Shown in pieces: positions 1-6,158 of a stretch of 6,404 nt of DNA. The DNA is from Oscillospiraceae bacterium. Lineage in GTDB: Bacteria; Bacillota; Clostridia; Oscillospirales; Oscillospiraceae. The notes beneath the pieces were generated by a model, which was not told where the DNA came from, searched no databases, and saw only the letters and a program-made list of their open reading frames with translations. The stretch covers positions 1 through 6,404 of the forward strand of contig JAIEIQ010000219.1 in NCBI GenBank assembly GCA_029065305.1. The letters run 5' to 3'. The translations under genes and the position numbers were made by a program. Position 1 is the first letter of the stretch. Each line of letters begins with the position of its first letter.

Positions 1-1136
1 AAGATCTCCATAGGCCAGGGGTGGTTCTCCACCACCGGGATATGCCGCCTGGTCAGCTTCTCGATGTCCTTGAGGTAGGCCAGCTCGTCAAAGTTGCAGA
101 AGCTGACGGCGATGCCGCTGCGTCCGGCCCGGCCTGTGCGCCCGATGCGGTGGACGTAGGTCTCCGGCACATTGGGAAGCTCATAGTTGATGACGCAGGC
201 CAGCTCATTCACGTCAATGCCCCGGGCGGCGATGTCCGTGGCCACCAGGACCCGGATCTCCCCGCTCTTGAAGCTCTCCAGAGCCCGCACGCGGGCGCTC
301 TGGCCCTTGTTGCCATGGATAGCCATGGCGGGGATGTCCGCCCTTGCCAGCTCCTTGACCACCCGGTCGGCCCCGTGCTTGGTATTGGTGAACACCAGAA
401 CGCTGTCCCAGCCGTTGTTTTTCAGCAGCTCCTGGAGCAGATACTTCTTGTTCCCCTTGTCAATTTTGTAGAGGATCTGGTCGATGGCCTCCACGGTGGA
501 GGACTGGGGCGCCACCTCCACCCGCACCGGGTCCCGGAGGATCTTCTTGGACAGCTCGGCAATCTCCTGGGGCATGGTGGCGGAGAAGAGGAGGGTCTGC
601 CGCCGGACGGGCAGGCGGTCGATGACCTTGCGCACGTCGTGGATAAAGCCCATGTCCAGCATCCGGTCCGCCTCGTCCAGTACGAAGGTTTCGATGCCCT
701 TCAAATCGATGAAGCCCTGATTGCACAGGTCGTTGAGCCGTCCCGGGGTGGCTACCAGCACATCCACGCCCCTTTGAAGGGCCTCCACCTGGGGGCCCTG
801 GCCCACGCCGCCGAAGATGACCGTATTCCGGATGAGCAGATGCTTGCCGTAGAGGTCGAAATTCTCCTTGATCTGGAGGGCCAGCTCCCGGGTCGGGGTG
901 AGGATGAGGGCCCGAATGGGCCGGTGGCTCCGGTTGATCCGCCCCTCCAGGTGCTGGAGAATGGGGATGGCAAAGGCGGCAGTCTTGCCGGTGCCGGTCT
1001 GAGCGCAGCCGATGAGGTCCCGGCCCCGGAGCACCGGGGGGATGGCTGCGGCCTGGATGGGGGAGGGCTCCTCGTACCCCATCTCGTCCACCGCCCGCAC
1101 CAGAGCGGGCAGCAGGTTTAGTTCATGAAATGTCAT
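1..1136 (-). CDS. DEAD-box ATP-dependent RNA helicase, C-terminus cut by the window edge
   Basis: ATP-dependent RNA unwinding enzyme of superfamily 2, cytoplasmic, expected to act in mRNA decay, ribosome assembly or cold adaptation. The 378 visible residues hold the complete helicase core in order: Q motif (GYEEPSPIQ, 20-28), Walker A/motif I AQTGTGKT (45-52), Ia PTRELA (81-86), GG (109-110), Ib ATPGR (129-133), II DEAD (154-157), III SAT (185-187), IV VFTNT (248-252), [11 protein letters not shown] (299-308) and [12 protein letters not shown] (329-338). The sequence then continues to HPWPMEI at the edge, so only the C-terminal tail, the part that distinguishes RhlE-, CshA- and DeaD-like members, is missing. 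The core reads most like RhlE-type proteins, but I do not assign a subfamily. The start ATG at 1136 fits because AAAGGAAG lies at 1140-1147 just upstream and the N-terminus [16 protein letters not shown] is normal for the family. It is transcribed away from the lipoprotein gene, from its own promoter. Confidence 0.97.
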   Translation of the reverse strand, partial: MTFHELNLLPALVRAVDEMGYEEPSPIQAAAIPPVLRGRDLIGCAQTGTGKTAAFAIPILQHLEGRINRSHRPIRALILTPTRELALQIKENFDLYGKHLLIRNTVIFGGVGQGPQVEALQRGVDVLVATPGRLNDLCNQGFIDLKGIETFVLDEADRMLDMGFIHDVRKVIDRLPVRRQTLLFSATMPQEIAELSKKILRDPVRVEVAPQSSTVEAIDQILYKIDKGNKKYLLQELLKNNGWDSVLVFTNTKHGADRVVKELARADIPAMAIHGNKGQSARVRALESFKSGEIRVLVATDIAARGIDVNELACVINYELPNVPETYVHRIGRTGRAGRSGIAVSFCNFDELAYLKDIEKLTRRHIPVVENHPWPMEI

Positions 1137-1171
1137 AGTCTTCCTTTTTCCTTGGATTTGACGCCCATAGC

Positions 1172-1185
1172 AGGAGCGCGCTGCT
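1172..1185. repeat. Imperfect palindrome at the predicted helicase transcription start
   Basis: A perfect 8-bp palindrome AGCGCGCT (1175-1182) extends after one mismatch by AG/CT on each side. It lies directly downstream of the helicase -10 box, about where transcription should begin. It could be an operator, but a palindrome this short and GC-rich is common by chance in this genome. Confidence 0.2.
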
Positions 1186-1214
1186 ATTATATACCGTTTT
1201 GCGGGAAAATGCAA
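1186..1214 (-). promoter_or_regulatory. Sigma-A promoter of the DEAD-box helicase gene
   Basis: Read on the minus strand, a -35 box TTGCAT (1209-1214) and a perfect -10 box TATAAT (1186-1191) are separated by exactly 17 bp. The predicted start of transcription is near 1179, giving a leader of roughly 43 nt before the ATG at 1136. That is too short for a typical long cold-shock leader or a riboswitch. Confidence 0.85.
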
Positions 1215-1377
1215 ATCGCGTGCCGCCGGTCGATTTTGTTGAAAATGACGGCTTGTTCCCTCTCGGAGATCTTCCCCGCCGGGCTCTGCCCGGCCATATC
1301 CGGCTACGCTGCTTTGGATGCGGAGAAATTGGGCAAATATCCCTGGAAATTTAACGGAAAATTAAGCACAGTGACCA
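1215..1377. other. Unassigned spacer between two divergent promoters
   Basis: About 160 bp lie between the two -35 boxes, much longer than the promoters need. I see no convincing coding frame here. A plus-strand frame of 104 codons (1125-1439) crosses it but overlaps both promoters, starts inside the helicase gene and has no ribosome binding site. The left part is GC-rich with a perfect hairpin at 1278-1294. The right part (about 1345-1370) is A/T-rich and sits where an UP element for the lipoprotein promoter would lie. It may be a decayed gene fragment, a small RNA or an interspersed repeat; the sequence alone does not decide. Confidence 0.4.
1278..1294. repeat. Perfect 7-bp GC hairpin in the intergenic spacer
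   Basis: GCCGGGC (1278-1284) and GCCCGGC (1288-1294) are exact reverse complements around a TCT loop. No T-tract follows on either strand, so it is not an ordinary intrinsic terminator. Role unknown. Confidence 0.5.
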
Positions 1378-1406
1378 TTGAAATGCAAAGAAGACGGTGG
1401 TATCAT
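1378..1406 (+). promoter_or_regulatory. Sigma-A promoter of the lipoprotein gene, with extended -10
   Basis: The -35 box TTGAAA (1378-1383) and the -10 box TATCAT (1401-1406) are 17 bp apart, and TGG (1398-1400) directly before the -10 gives an extended TGn element. Predicted transcription start is near 1413, giving a leader of about 48 nt. A moderately A/T-rich stretch lies just upstream of the -35. Confidence 0.8.
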
Positions 1407-1410
1407 AGTC

Positions 1411-1425
1411 GTCGGCACTGCCAAC
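1411..1425. repeat. Imperfect 15-bp palindrome at the lipoprotein transcription start
   Basis: GTcGGCACTGCCaAC pairs at 6 of 7 symmetric positions around a central C, and overlaps the predicted start of transcription. The loop would be a single base, so it is a poor RNA hairpin. If it works, it does so as a DNA operator. Short enough to be chance. Confidence 0.25.
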
Positions 1426-1460
1426 TATTTATTTTGTAGTAAATGTGGAGGAATGATTTG

Positions 1461-2339
1461 ATGAAAAGGAAAAATCGTCTGTTTGCGATGCTGCTTGCCC
1501 TTGCGATGGTTCTGACGCTGGCCGCCTGCGGCGGCGGGGACGAGAACAAGGATGGAGCCAAGGATCCCGCCGGAGACACCAAGGAGCCCGCGGCCCAGGC
1601 CGATCCCCTGGAGGAGGCCCGGAAGGTCATGGCCGCCGCCAAGAGCATGGACGCCGCCATGGTCATGGAGATGGATATGACCGCCAGCGGCCAGAGCATG
1701 GAAACCACCACCATGATGGCCATGAGCATGTTCACCGACCCCCTGAAGATGCAGGTGGAGGTGGAGATGGACATGGGCGAGCTGGGCTCCCAGGCGATGT
1801 CCATCTACGCGGACACCAACGACGAGGGTAAAATGATGATGTACCTCTATGACGGCACCACCTGGTATGCCCAGGAGGGCACCGAGGCGGATATCTCTGG
1901 CTACGATCTGAGCGGCACCCTGGAGGGCTATGTGGACAGCACCTCCAACTTTGCCCAGAGCGGCGAGGAGACCGTGGACGGCGTGGAGGCCTATAAGTAC
2001 ACCGGCACCGTGGAGGGCGCGGAGCTGCGGGAGGTCCTGGAGAGCTCCAGCGCTCTGGATTCCCTGAGCTCCCTGGGCCTGACCGCCGAGCAGACCGAGG
2101 AGCTGATGAACGGCCTGGACGCCATCACCGTGAGCATGTGGATCTCCAAGGCGGACTACTGCCCCGTGCGCTATGAGATGGATATGACCGGCACCATGCA
2201 GAGCCTGTTCACCAAGCTGGCGGAGAGCGTGGAGGGCGGGGACTCCCTGACCTATGACAAGATGCTCATCACCATGACCGTCTCCAATCTGGACAACGCC
2301 ACCGACTTCACCGTCCCCGAGGAAGCCAAGAACGCCTGA
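1461..2339 (+). CDS. Secreted Met-rich lipoprotein, LppX/DUF6612-like
   Basis: Predicted membrane-anchored lipoprotein of 292 residues on the outer face of the cell membrane; the function is not known. It has a basic start (MKRKNR), a hydrophobic segment at about 7-20 and a lipobox L20-A21-A22-C23, so C23 should be lipidated after signal peptidase II cleavage. A Gly/Asp/Lys-rich linker follows (24-50), then a domain of alternating hydrophobic strands. The pattern, including VDGVEAYKYTG (172-182) and WISKADYCPVRYEM (227-240), resembles the LppX/LolA-type fold of clostridial DUF6612 lipoproteins, which is family-level recollection rather than a search. Residues 57-127 contain 18 methionines. 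I chose the ATG at 1461 because GGAGG (1447-1451) lies 9 nt upstream. An in-frame ATG at 1443 precedes that site and would put extra residues before the signal peptide. The gene is monocistronic, with its own promoter and terminator. Confidence 0.85.
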   Translation: MKRKNRLFAMLLALAMVLTLAACGGGDENKDGAKDPAGDTKEPAAQADPLEEARKVMAAAKSMDAAMVMEMDMTASGQSMETTTMMAMSMFTDPLKMQVEVEMDMGELGSQAMSIYADTNDEGKMMMYLYDGTTWYAQEGTEADISGYDLSGTLEGYVDSTSNFAQSGEETVDGVEAYKYTGTVEGAELREVLESSSALDSLSSLGLTAEQTEELMNGLDAITVSMWISKADYCPVRYEMDMTGTMQSLFTKLAESVEGGDSLTYDKMLITMTVSNLDNATDFTVPEEAKNA

Positions 2340-2354
2340 CATATCCGTACATAG

Positions 2355-2387
2355 ACGGCGCACCGCGAAATCGCGGCGCGCCGTTTT
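2355..2387 (+). terminator. Intrinsic terminator of the lipoprotein gene, in a convergent gap
   Basis: ACGGCGC (2355-2361) pairs with GCGCCGT (2378-2384), and CCGCG (2363-2367) with CGCGG (2372-2376). The loop is AAAT and the stem has one A-C mismatch. TTTT (2384-2387) follows directly. It starts 15 bp after the lipoprotein stop and ends 6 bp before the stop codon of the convergent aldo/keto reductase gene. Transcribed the other way, the mismatch becomes a G-U pair so the stem is unbroken, but only a weak U-containing tail (CTATGTA) follows. It may therefore also stop the minus-strand operon, less efficiently. Confidence 0.85.
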
Positions 2388-2393
2388 GGATCG

Positions 2394-3515
2394 CTATTCA
2401 AACTCCCGGGCAGTTCTCCGCAGCCAGTCCGTAATCGGAAGGTGCTGGGGGCAGGCGTCCTCGCACTTGCGGCAGACCATACACTCCCCCGCCGGGGCGG
2501 CGGATTCCGCCAGAGCCCGATAGCGCTCCCTCTGCGTCGAAGCCCCGCTCTGCCGCAGCCCCAGCTGCTCCGCGTTGTAGAGGGAGAAATACTCCGGAAT
2601 GGGGATCCCCTGGGGGCACCCCTCCACGCAGTACCGGCACCCGGTGCAGGCAATGGCCGGAATGGCGGCGATGATCTCCGCCGCCCTCGCCAGAGCGTCC
2701 AGCTCCACCTGTCCCAGGGGCTCCGGATTCTCCATCATCCCGGTGTTCTCCTCCAGCTGCTCCATAGTGGACATCCCGCTGAGGACCACCATCACATGCT
2801 CCAGGCTGGCGGCAAACCGAATGGCCCACCGGGCCGGGGACCAGTCCGGATGGACCTCCGCCAACACCTTGGCCGCCTCCTCCGGCAGCTTTGCCAGCCG
2901 CCCGCCCTTCACCGGCTCCATCACCGCCACCGGCTTGCCGTGCTTCACCGCCGTCTCGTAGCACAGCCGGGACTGGACGCCGCCGTCCTCCCAGTCCAGG
3001 TAGTTGAGCTGGAGCTGCACCAGCTCCACCTCCGGGTGGTCCGTCAGAATCCGGTCCAGCACCTCCGCCTTGTCGTGGAAGGAGAAGCCCAGGCGGCGGA
3101 ATTTCCCCTCCGCCTGCCGCTCCCGGAGGAAGCGGAAGCTGTCCAGCCGCTTGGCCGTCTCGTAGCTGTCCGCGTTCAGGTTGTGGAGAAAATACCAGTC
3201 GAAGTAGTCCACCCCGGCCTTTTCATACTGCTCCGCGAAGATCCGCACCTGATCCTCCGCCGTCTTGTCCTTGAGCAGCGTCAGCGGCAGCTTATCCGTC
3301 AGCGTAAAGCGCTCCCGGGGGTGGCGGCCCACCAGGCAGTCCCGGATAATGCGCTCGCTCTGGCCGTCGTGGTACATATAGGCCGTGTCAAAGTAGGTGA
3401 AGCCCCGCTCCAGAAAGGTGTCCACCATCCTGCACACCGCCTCCCTGTCCACCACGCCCTGGACCTTGGGGTCCGGCATGGGCAGGCGCATCATGCCAAA
3501 GCCTAACCGTTTCAT
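2394..3515 (-). CDS. Aldo/keto reductase with C-terminal 2x[4Fe-4S] ferredoxin domain
   Basis: Predicted cytoplasmic oxidoreductase of 373 residues, a full length for the COG1453 type. Residues 1 to about 280 form an aldo/keto reductase barrel opening with MKRLGFGMMRLPM. The catalytic tetrad appears complete: D43 and Y48 in FDTAYMY, K75 in TDKLP and H111 in YFLHNL. The C-terminal 85 residues carry two CxxCxxCxxxCP motifs, C290/C293/C296/C300 and C345/C348/C351/C355, each able to hold a [4Fe-4S] cluster. Such fusions are common in anaerobes, but substrates are mostly unknown. The barrel suggests NAD(P)H-linked carbonyl chemistry and the tail electron exchange with a ferredoxin-like partner. 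Its ATG overlaps the upstream hydroxylase stop (ATGA, 3512-3515), and its GGAGG (3525-3529, 9 nt spacing) lies inside that gene, so the two are translationally coupled. A shared pathway is inference. Confidence 0.95.
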   Translation of the reverse strand: MKRLGFGMMRLPMPDPKVQGVVDREAVCRMVDTFLERGFTYFDTAYMYHDGQSERIIRDCLVGRHPRERFTLTDKLPLTLLKDKTAEDQVRIFAEQYEKAGVDYFDWYFLHNLNADSYETAKRLDSFRFLRERQAEGKFRRLGFSFHDKAEVLDRILTDHPEVELVQLQLNYLDWEDGGVQSRLCYETAVKHGKPVAVMEPVKGGRLAKLPEEAAKVLAEVHPDWSPARWAIRFAASLEHVMVVLSGMSTMEQLEENTGMMENPEPLGQVELDALARAAEIIAAIPAIACTGCRYCVEGCPQGIPIPEYFSLYNAEQLGLRQSGASTQRERYRALAESAAPAGECMVCRKCEDACPQHLPITDWLRRTAREFE

Positions 3516-6097
3516 ATGTTCCGTCCTCCCTTATCTTCCTTTTTCTTTCTGCTGTAGGGCGTCCCCTCCAGGGGCAGGCTGGTCCGCCGCCGCCCGTCGT
3601 ACCGGCAGTAGGCCTCGGCAATGGCCGGGGCGGTGGGAATGGAGGTGATCTCCCCGATGCCGATGGCTCCGCAGGCCACGTCCAGCCCGGGCTTCTCCAC
3701 CACAATGGCCTTGATCTCCGGCACCTGATTGGCCTTGAACAGCCCCAGGGTGCCGAACTTGGCGGTGGGTTTGCAGTCCTCCACCGGGTACTGCTCTGTC
3801 AGGGCGAAGCCCATGCTCATAACCACACCGCCCTCGATCTGCCCCTCGCAGGACACGGGGTTCACCGCCCTGCCCACATCGTGGGCGGCGATCATCCGCT
3901 CCATCCGTCCGTCCTCCCCCAGCACGCACACCTGGGTGGCGTAGCCGTAGGCCACGTGGCTCACGGGATTGGGCACATCCGCCCCCAGCGGGTCGGTCTT
4001 GGCCAGATACTCGCCGTAATACTCGGTCCCGTTCAGGTCGGAGAGTATTCTCCCCTCCAGGGCCCTCTTCAAATCCTGGCAGGCCCGGCGGCAGGCCTCG
4101 CCGGTGATCAGCGTCTGCCGGGAGCCGGAGGTGGTGCCGGAGTCCGGGGCCTCGAAGGTGTTGGCCCGCTCATAGACCACCTCCCCGGGCCTCAGCCCCA
4201 GCTCGCCGCAGCACATCTGGGTCAGCACTGTCCCCAGCCCCTGGCCGATGCAGGAGGCCCCGGCCTGGATGTGGAGCTTCCCGCCCTCCACCACCAGACG
4301 GCACCGCCCGGTGTCCGGCAGGCCCACGCCCACGCCGGCGTTCTTCATGGCGCAGGCGATGCCCACGTACTTCCCCGCGTCAAAATAGGGCTTTACCGCC
4401 TCCAGCGTCTCCACAAGGCCCGTCTCCGGCCCCACAATCTGGCCGTTGGGCAGTGTCTCCCCGGGGCGGATGGCGTTGCGGTGCCGGATCTCCCAGGAGG
4501 AGATCCCCACAATGTCCGCCATCTCGCTCAGAAGGCTCTCAATGGCAAAGCAGGTCTGGGTCACGCCGAAGCCCCGGAAGGCCCCGGCGGGGGGATTATT
4601 GGTGTACCACGCATAGCCGTCAATGGCGAAATTCTCGTAGTGGTAGGGCCCCGAGGCGTGGGTGCAGGCCCGCTCCAGCACCGGTCCTCCCAGGGAGGCG
4701 TAGGCCCCGGTATCCGCCGTCACCTTGGCGATGACGCCCTGTATATTCCCCTGTTCGTCACAACCCAGGGTAAATTCCATCTCCATGGGGTGGCGCTTGG
4801 GGTGGATGAGCAGGCTCTCCGCCCGGGTGAGCCTGCACTTGACGGGCCGCTTGGTGAGATAGGCCGCCAGGGCGGCGTGGTGCTGGACGGTCACATCCTC
4901 CTTGCCGCCGAAGCCGCCGCCCACCAGCAGGTTTTTCACCTTCACCTTCTCCGCCGGCAGGCCCAGCATGGGGGCCGTCTCGTGCTGGGTGTCGTAGGCG
5001 CCCTGGTCCGTGGAGAGGATCATCACCCCGTCTCCGTCGGGATAGGCCACGGCGCACTCCGGCTCCAAAAAGGCGTGCTCCGTGTAGGGGGTGGTGAAGG
5101 TCCGGGTGATAACGTGGGCGGATTTGGCAATAGCCCCGGCGGCATCCCCTCGCTGGATGTGCTTGTGGGCCAGGAGGTTGCCGGAGCTGTGGACCAGGGG
5201 CGCACCCTCGGCCATGGCCTCCGCCGGGGAGCGGACCGGGGGGAGGACCTCGTAGTCCACCCGGACCAGCTTCTTGGCCTCCTCCAGAATCTCCTGGGTT
5301 TCCGCCGCCACCAGGCAGATGGCGTCCCCCAGATAGTGGGTCATGGAGCCCTCGGCGATCATGGTGTCCCAGTCCTTCATCAGGTGGCCCACCTTGTTGC
5401 TCCCGGGGATGTCCGCCGCCGTGAACACCCCCACCACGCCGGGCAGGGCCTTCGCCTCCTCAGTGTGGATGGCCTTGACAATGGCCCTGGGATAGGCGGC
5501 GCGGACGGCGGAGGCGTAGATCATGCCCTCCATATACATGTCGTCCGGGTAGAGGCCGGTGCCCTGGACCTTCTCGGCCACATCCACCCGGTGGACCGGC
5601 GCGCCGACGGTCCACTCCCGCTGTCCGGCATCCTCGGGCAGGCGTCCCGTGCGGAGAATGGCGGCGGTCTGCCGCACACCCTCCACAATCTTCACGTAGC
5701 CCGTACACCGGCAGATATTGTTGCGCAGGGCGAAGCGGATCTCCTCCTCGGTGGGGTCCGGGTTCACGTCCAGCAGGCCCTTGGCCGCCATAACCATGCC
5801 CGGGATACAGAAGCCGCACTGGACCGCCCCCGCCTCGCCGAAGGCGTAGGTATACGCGGCCTTCTCAAAGCCGGACAGGCCCTCCACGGTGAGGACCTTC
5901 TTCCCGTCCAGCTTGTCGGTGGTGAGGACACAGGCCCGGACGGCTTTGCCGTCCACCAGAACGGTGCAGGTGCCGCAGGCCCCCTCGCTGCACCCGTCCT
6001 TGGCGGAGGTGAGGCGGAGCTCGTCCCGCAGGAAGCGGAGGAGCTTTTGCTTTTTCTCGGTGGTCACGGTCTGACCGTTGACAGTAAATGTAGCCAT
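3512..6097 (-). CDS. xdh: Molybdenum hydroxylase, selenium-dependent xanthine dehydrogenase type ([2Fe-2S]2-Mo fusion, no FAD domain)
   Basis: Predicted molybdopterin-cytosine-dinucleotide hydroxylase of 861 residues, adding water-derived oxygen to a purine or similar heterocycle. Domains: plant-type [2Fe-2S] with C36, C41, C44, C56; helical [2Fe-2S] with C94, C97, C129, C131; then the Mo domains from about 165 to the end. By my alignment from memory to bovine xanthine oxidoreductase, Q365 (STDQ) matches Gln767, E400 (GGGFGGKE) Glu802, R476 (VLERA) Arg880, F510 (AFRGFG) Phe914 and E816 (GIGE) the catalytic Glu1261. The N-terminus KLLRFLRDELRLTSAKDGC and the segment MKNAGVGVGLPDTGRC (584-599) are what I recall of clostridial selenium-dependent xanthine dehydrogenases, in which selenium is a labile ligand and not selenocysteine. 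No FAD domain separates the Fe-S and Mo parts. The start is ATG 6097 because AGGAGG (6107-6112) lies 9 nt upstream; the frame is open to 6241, but the extra 48 codons overlap mocA and the promoter. Confidence 0.93.
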   Translation of the reverse strand: MATFTVNGQTVTTEKKQKLLRFLRDELRLTSAKDGCSEGACGTCTVLVDGKAVRACVLTTDKLDGKKVLTVEGLSGFEKAAYTYAFGEAGAVQCGFCIPGMVMAAKGLLDVNPDPTEEEIRFALRNNICRCTGYVKIVEGVRQTAAILRTGRLPEDAGQREWTVGAPVHRVDVAEKVQGTGLYPDDMYMEGMIYASAVRAAYPRAIVKAIHTEEAKALPGVVGVFTAADIPGSNKVGHLMKDWDTMIAEGSMTHYLGDAICLVAAETQEILEEAKKLVRVDYEVLPPVRSPAEAMAEGAPLVHSSGNLLAHKHIQRGDAAGAIAKSAHVITRTFTTPYTEHAFLEPECAVAYPDGDGVMILSTDQGAYDTQHETAPMLGLPAEKVKVKNLLVGGGFGGKEDVTVQHHAALAAYLTKRPVKCRLTRAESLLIHPKRHPMEMEFTLGCDEQGNIQGVIAKVTADTGAYASLGGPVLERACTHASGPYHYENFAIDGYAWYTNNPPAGAFRGFGVTQTCFAIESLLSEMADIVGISSWEIRHRNAIRPGETLPNGQIVGPETGLVETLEAVKPYFDAGKYVGIACAMKNAGVGVGLPDTGRCRLVVEGGKLHIQAGASCIGQGLGTVLTQMCCGELGLRPGEVVYERANTFEAPDSGTTSGSRQTLITGEACRRACQDLKRALEGRILSDLNGTEYYGEYLAKTDPLGADVPNPVSHVAYGYATQVCVLGEDGRMERMIAAHDVGRAVNPVSCEGQIEGGVVMSMGFALTEQYPVEDCKPTAKFGTLGLFKANQVPEIKAIVVEKPGLDVACGAIGIGEITSIPTAPAIAEAYCRYDGRRRTSLPLEGTPYSRKKKEDKGGRNI

Positions 6098-6110
6098 GGG
6101 AGAAAACCTC

Positions 6111-6129
6111 CTGTTGGTAATACCACCAG
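6111..6129. promoter_or_regulatory. Candidate GntR/FadR-type operator at the xdh start
   Basis: CTGTTGGTAATACCACCAG is an imperfect palindrome, symmetric at 8 of 9 pairs around a central A. Its core TGGTAATACCA (6115-6125 on the complementary reading, arms TGGTA/TACCA) fits the TGGT-N3-ACCA pattern known for FadR-subfamily GntR regulators such as PdhR. It overlaps two bases of the -10 box and two of the Shine-Dalgarno, so a bound protein would cover the start of transcription. Because only about half of it would be transcribed, it is better read as a DNA operator than as an mRNA hairpin. The regulator is not in the window. Confidence 0.5.
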
Positions 6130-6156
6130 TATAGAGGATAGCCGGGGGGATTTCAA
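6128..6156 (-). promoter_or_regulatory. Sigma-A promoter of xdh, just after the mocA stop
   Basis: On the minus strand, -35 TTGAAA (6151-6156) and -10 TATACT (6128-6133) are exactly 17 bp apart. The -35 begins 2 nt after the mocA stop codon. Predicted transcription start is near 6121, giving a leader of about 24 nt that holds the Shine-Dalgarno. xdh and the reductase gene can thus be expressed separately from mocA. Confidence 0.75.
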
Positions 6157-6158
6157 CA

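Noticed and set aside
21..1121. A 366-codon open frame on the plus strand opposite the helicase
   Set aside because: It is antisense to a gene with every DEAD-box motif, and its composition is that of a mirror frame with no domain.
1125..1439. A 104-codon plus-strand frame in the intergenic region
   Set aside because: It starts inside the helicase gene, has no ribosome binding site, crosses both predicted promoters and resembles no family I know.
1443..1460. Upstream ATG for the lipoprotein
   Set aside because: It precedes the GGAGG at 1447-1451, so it cannot use it, and it would spoil the short basic start of the signal peptide.
2442..3506. A 354-codon plus-strand frame opposite the aldo/keto reductase
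   Set aside because: It is antisense to a gene with a full catalytic tetrad and two Fe-S motifs, and shows mirror-frame composition only.
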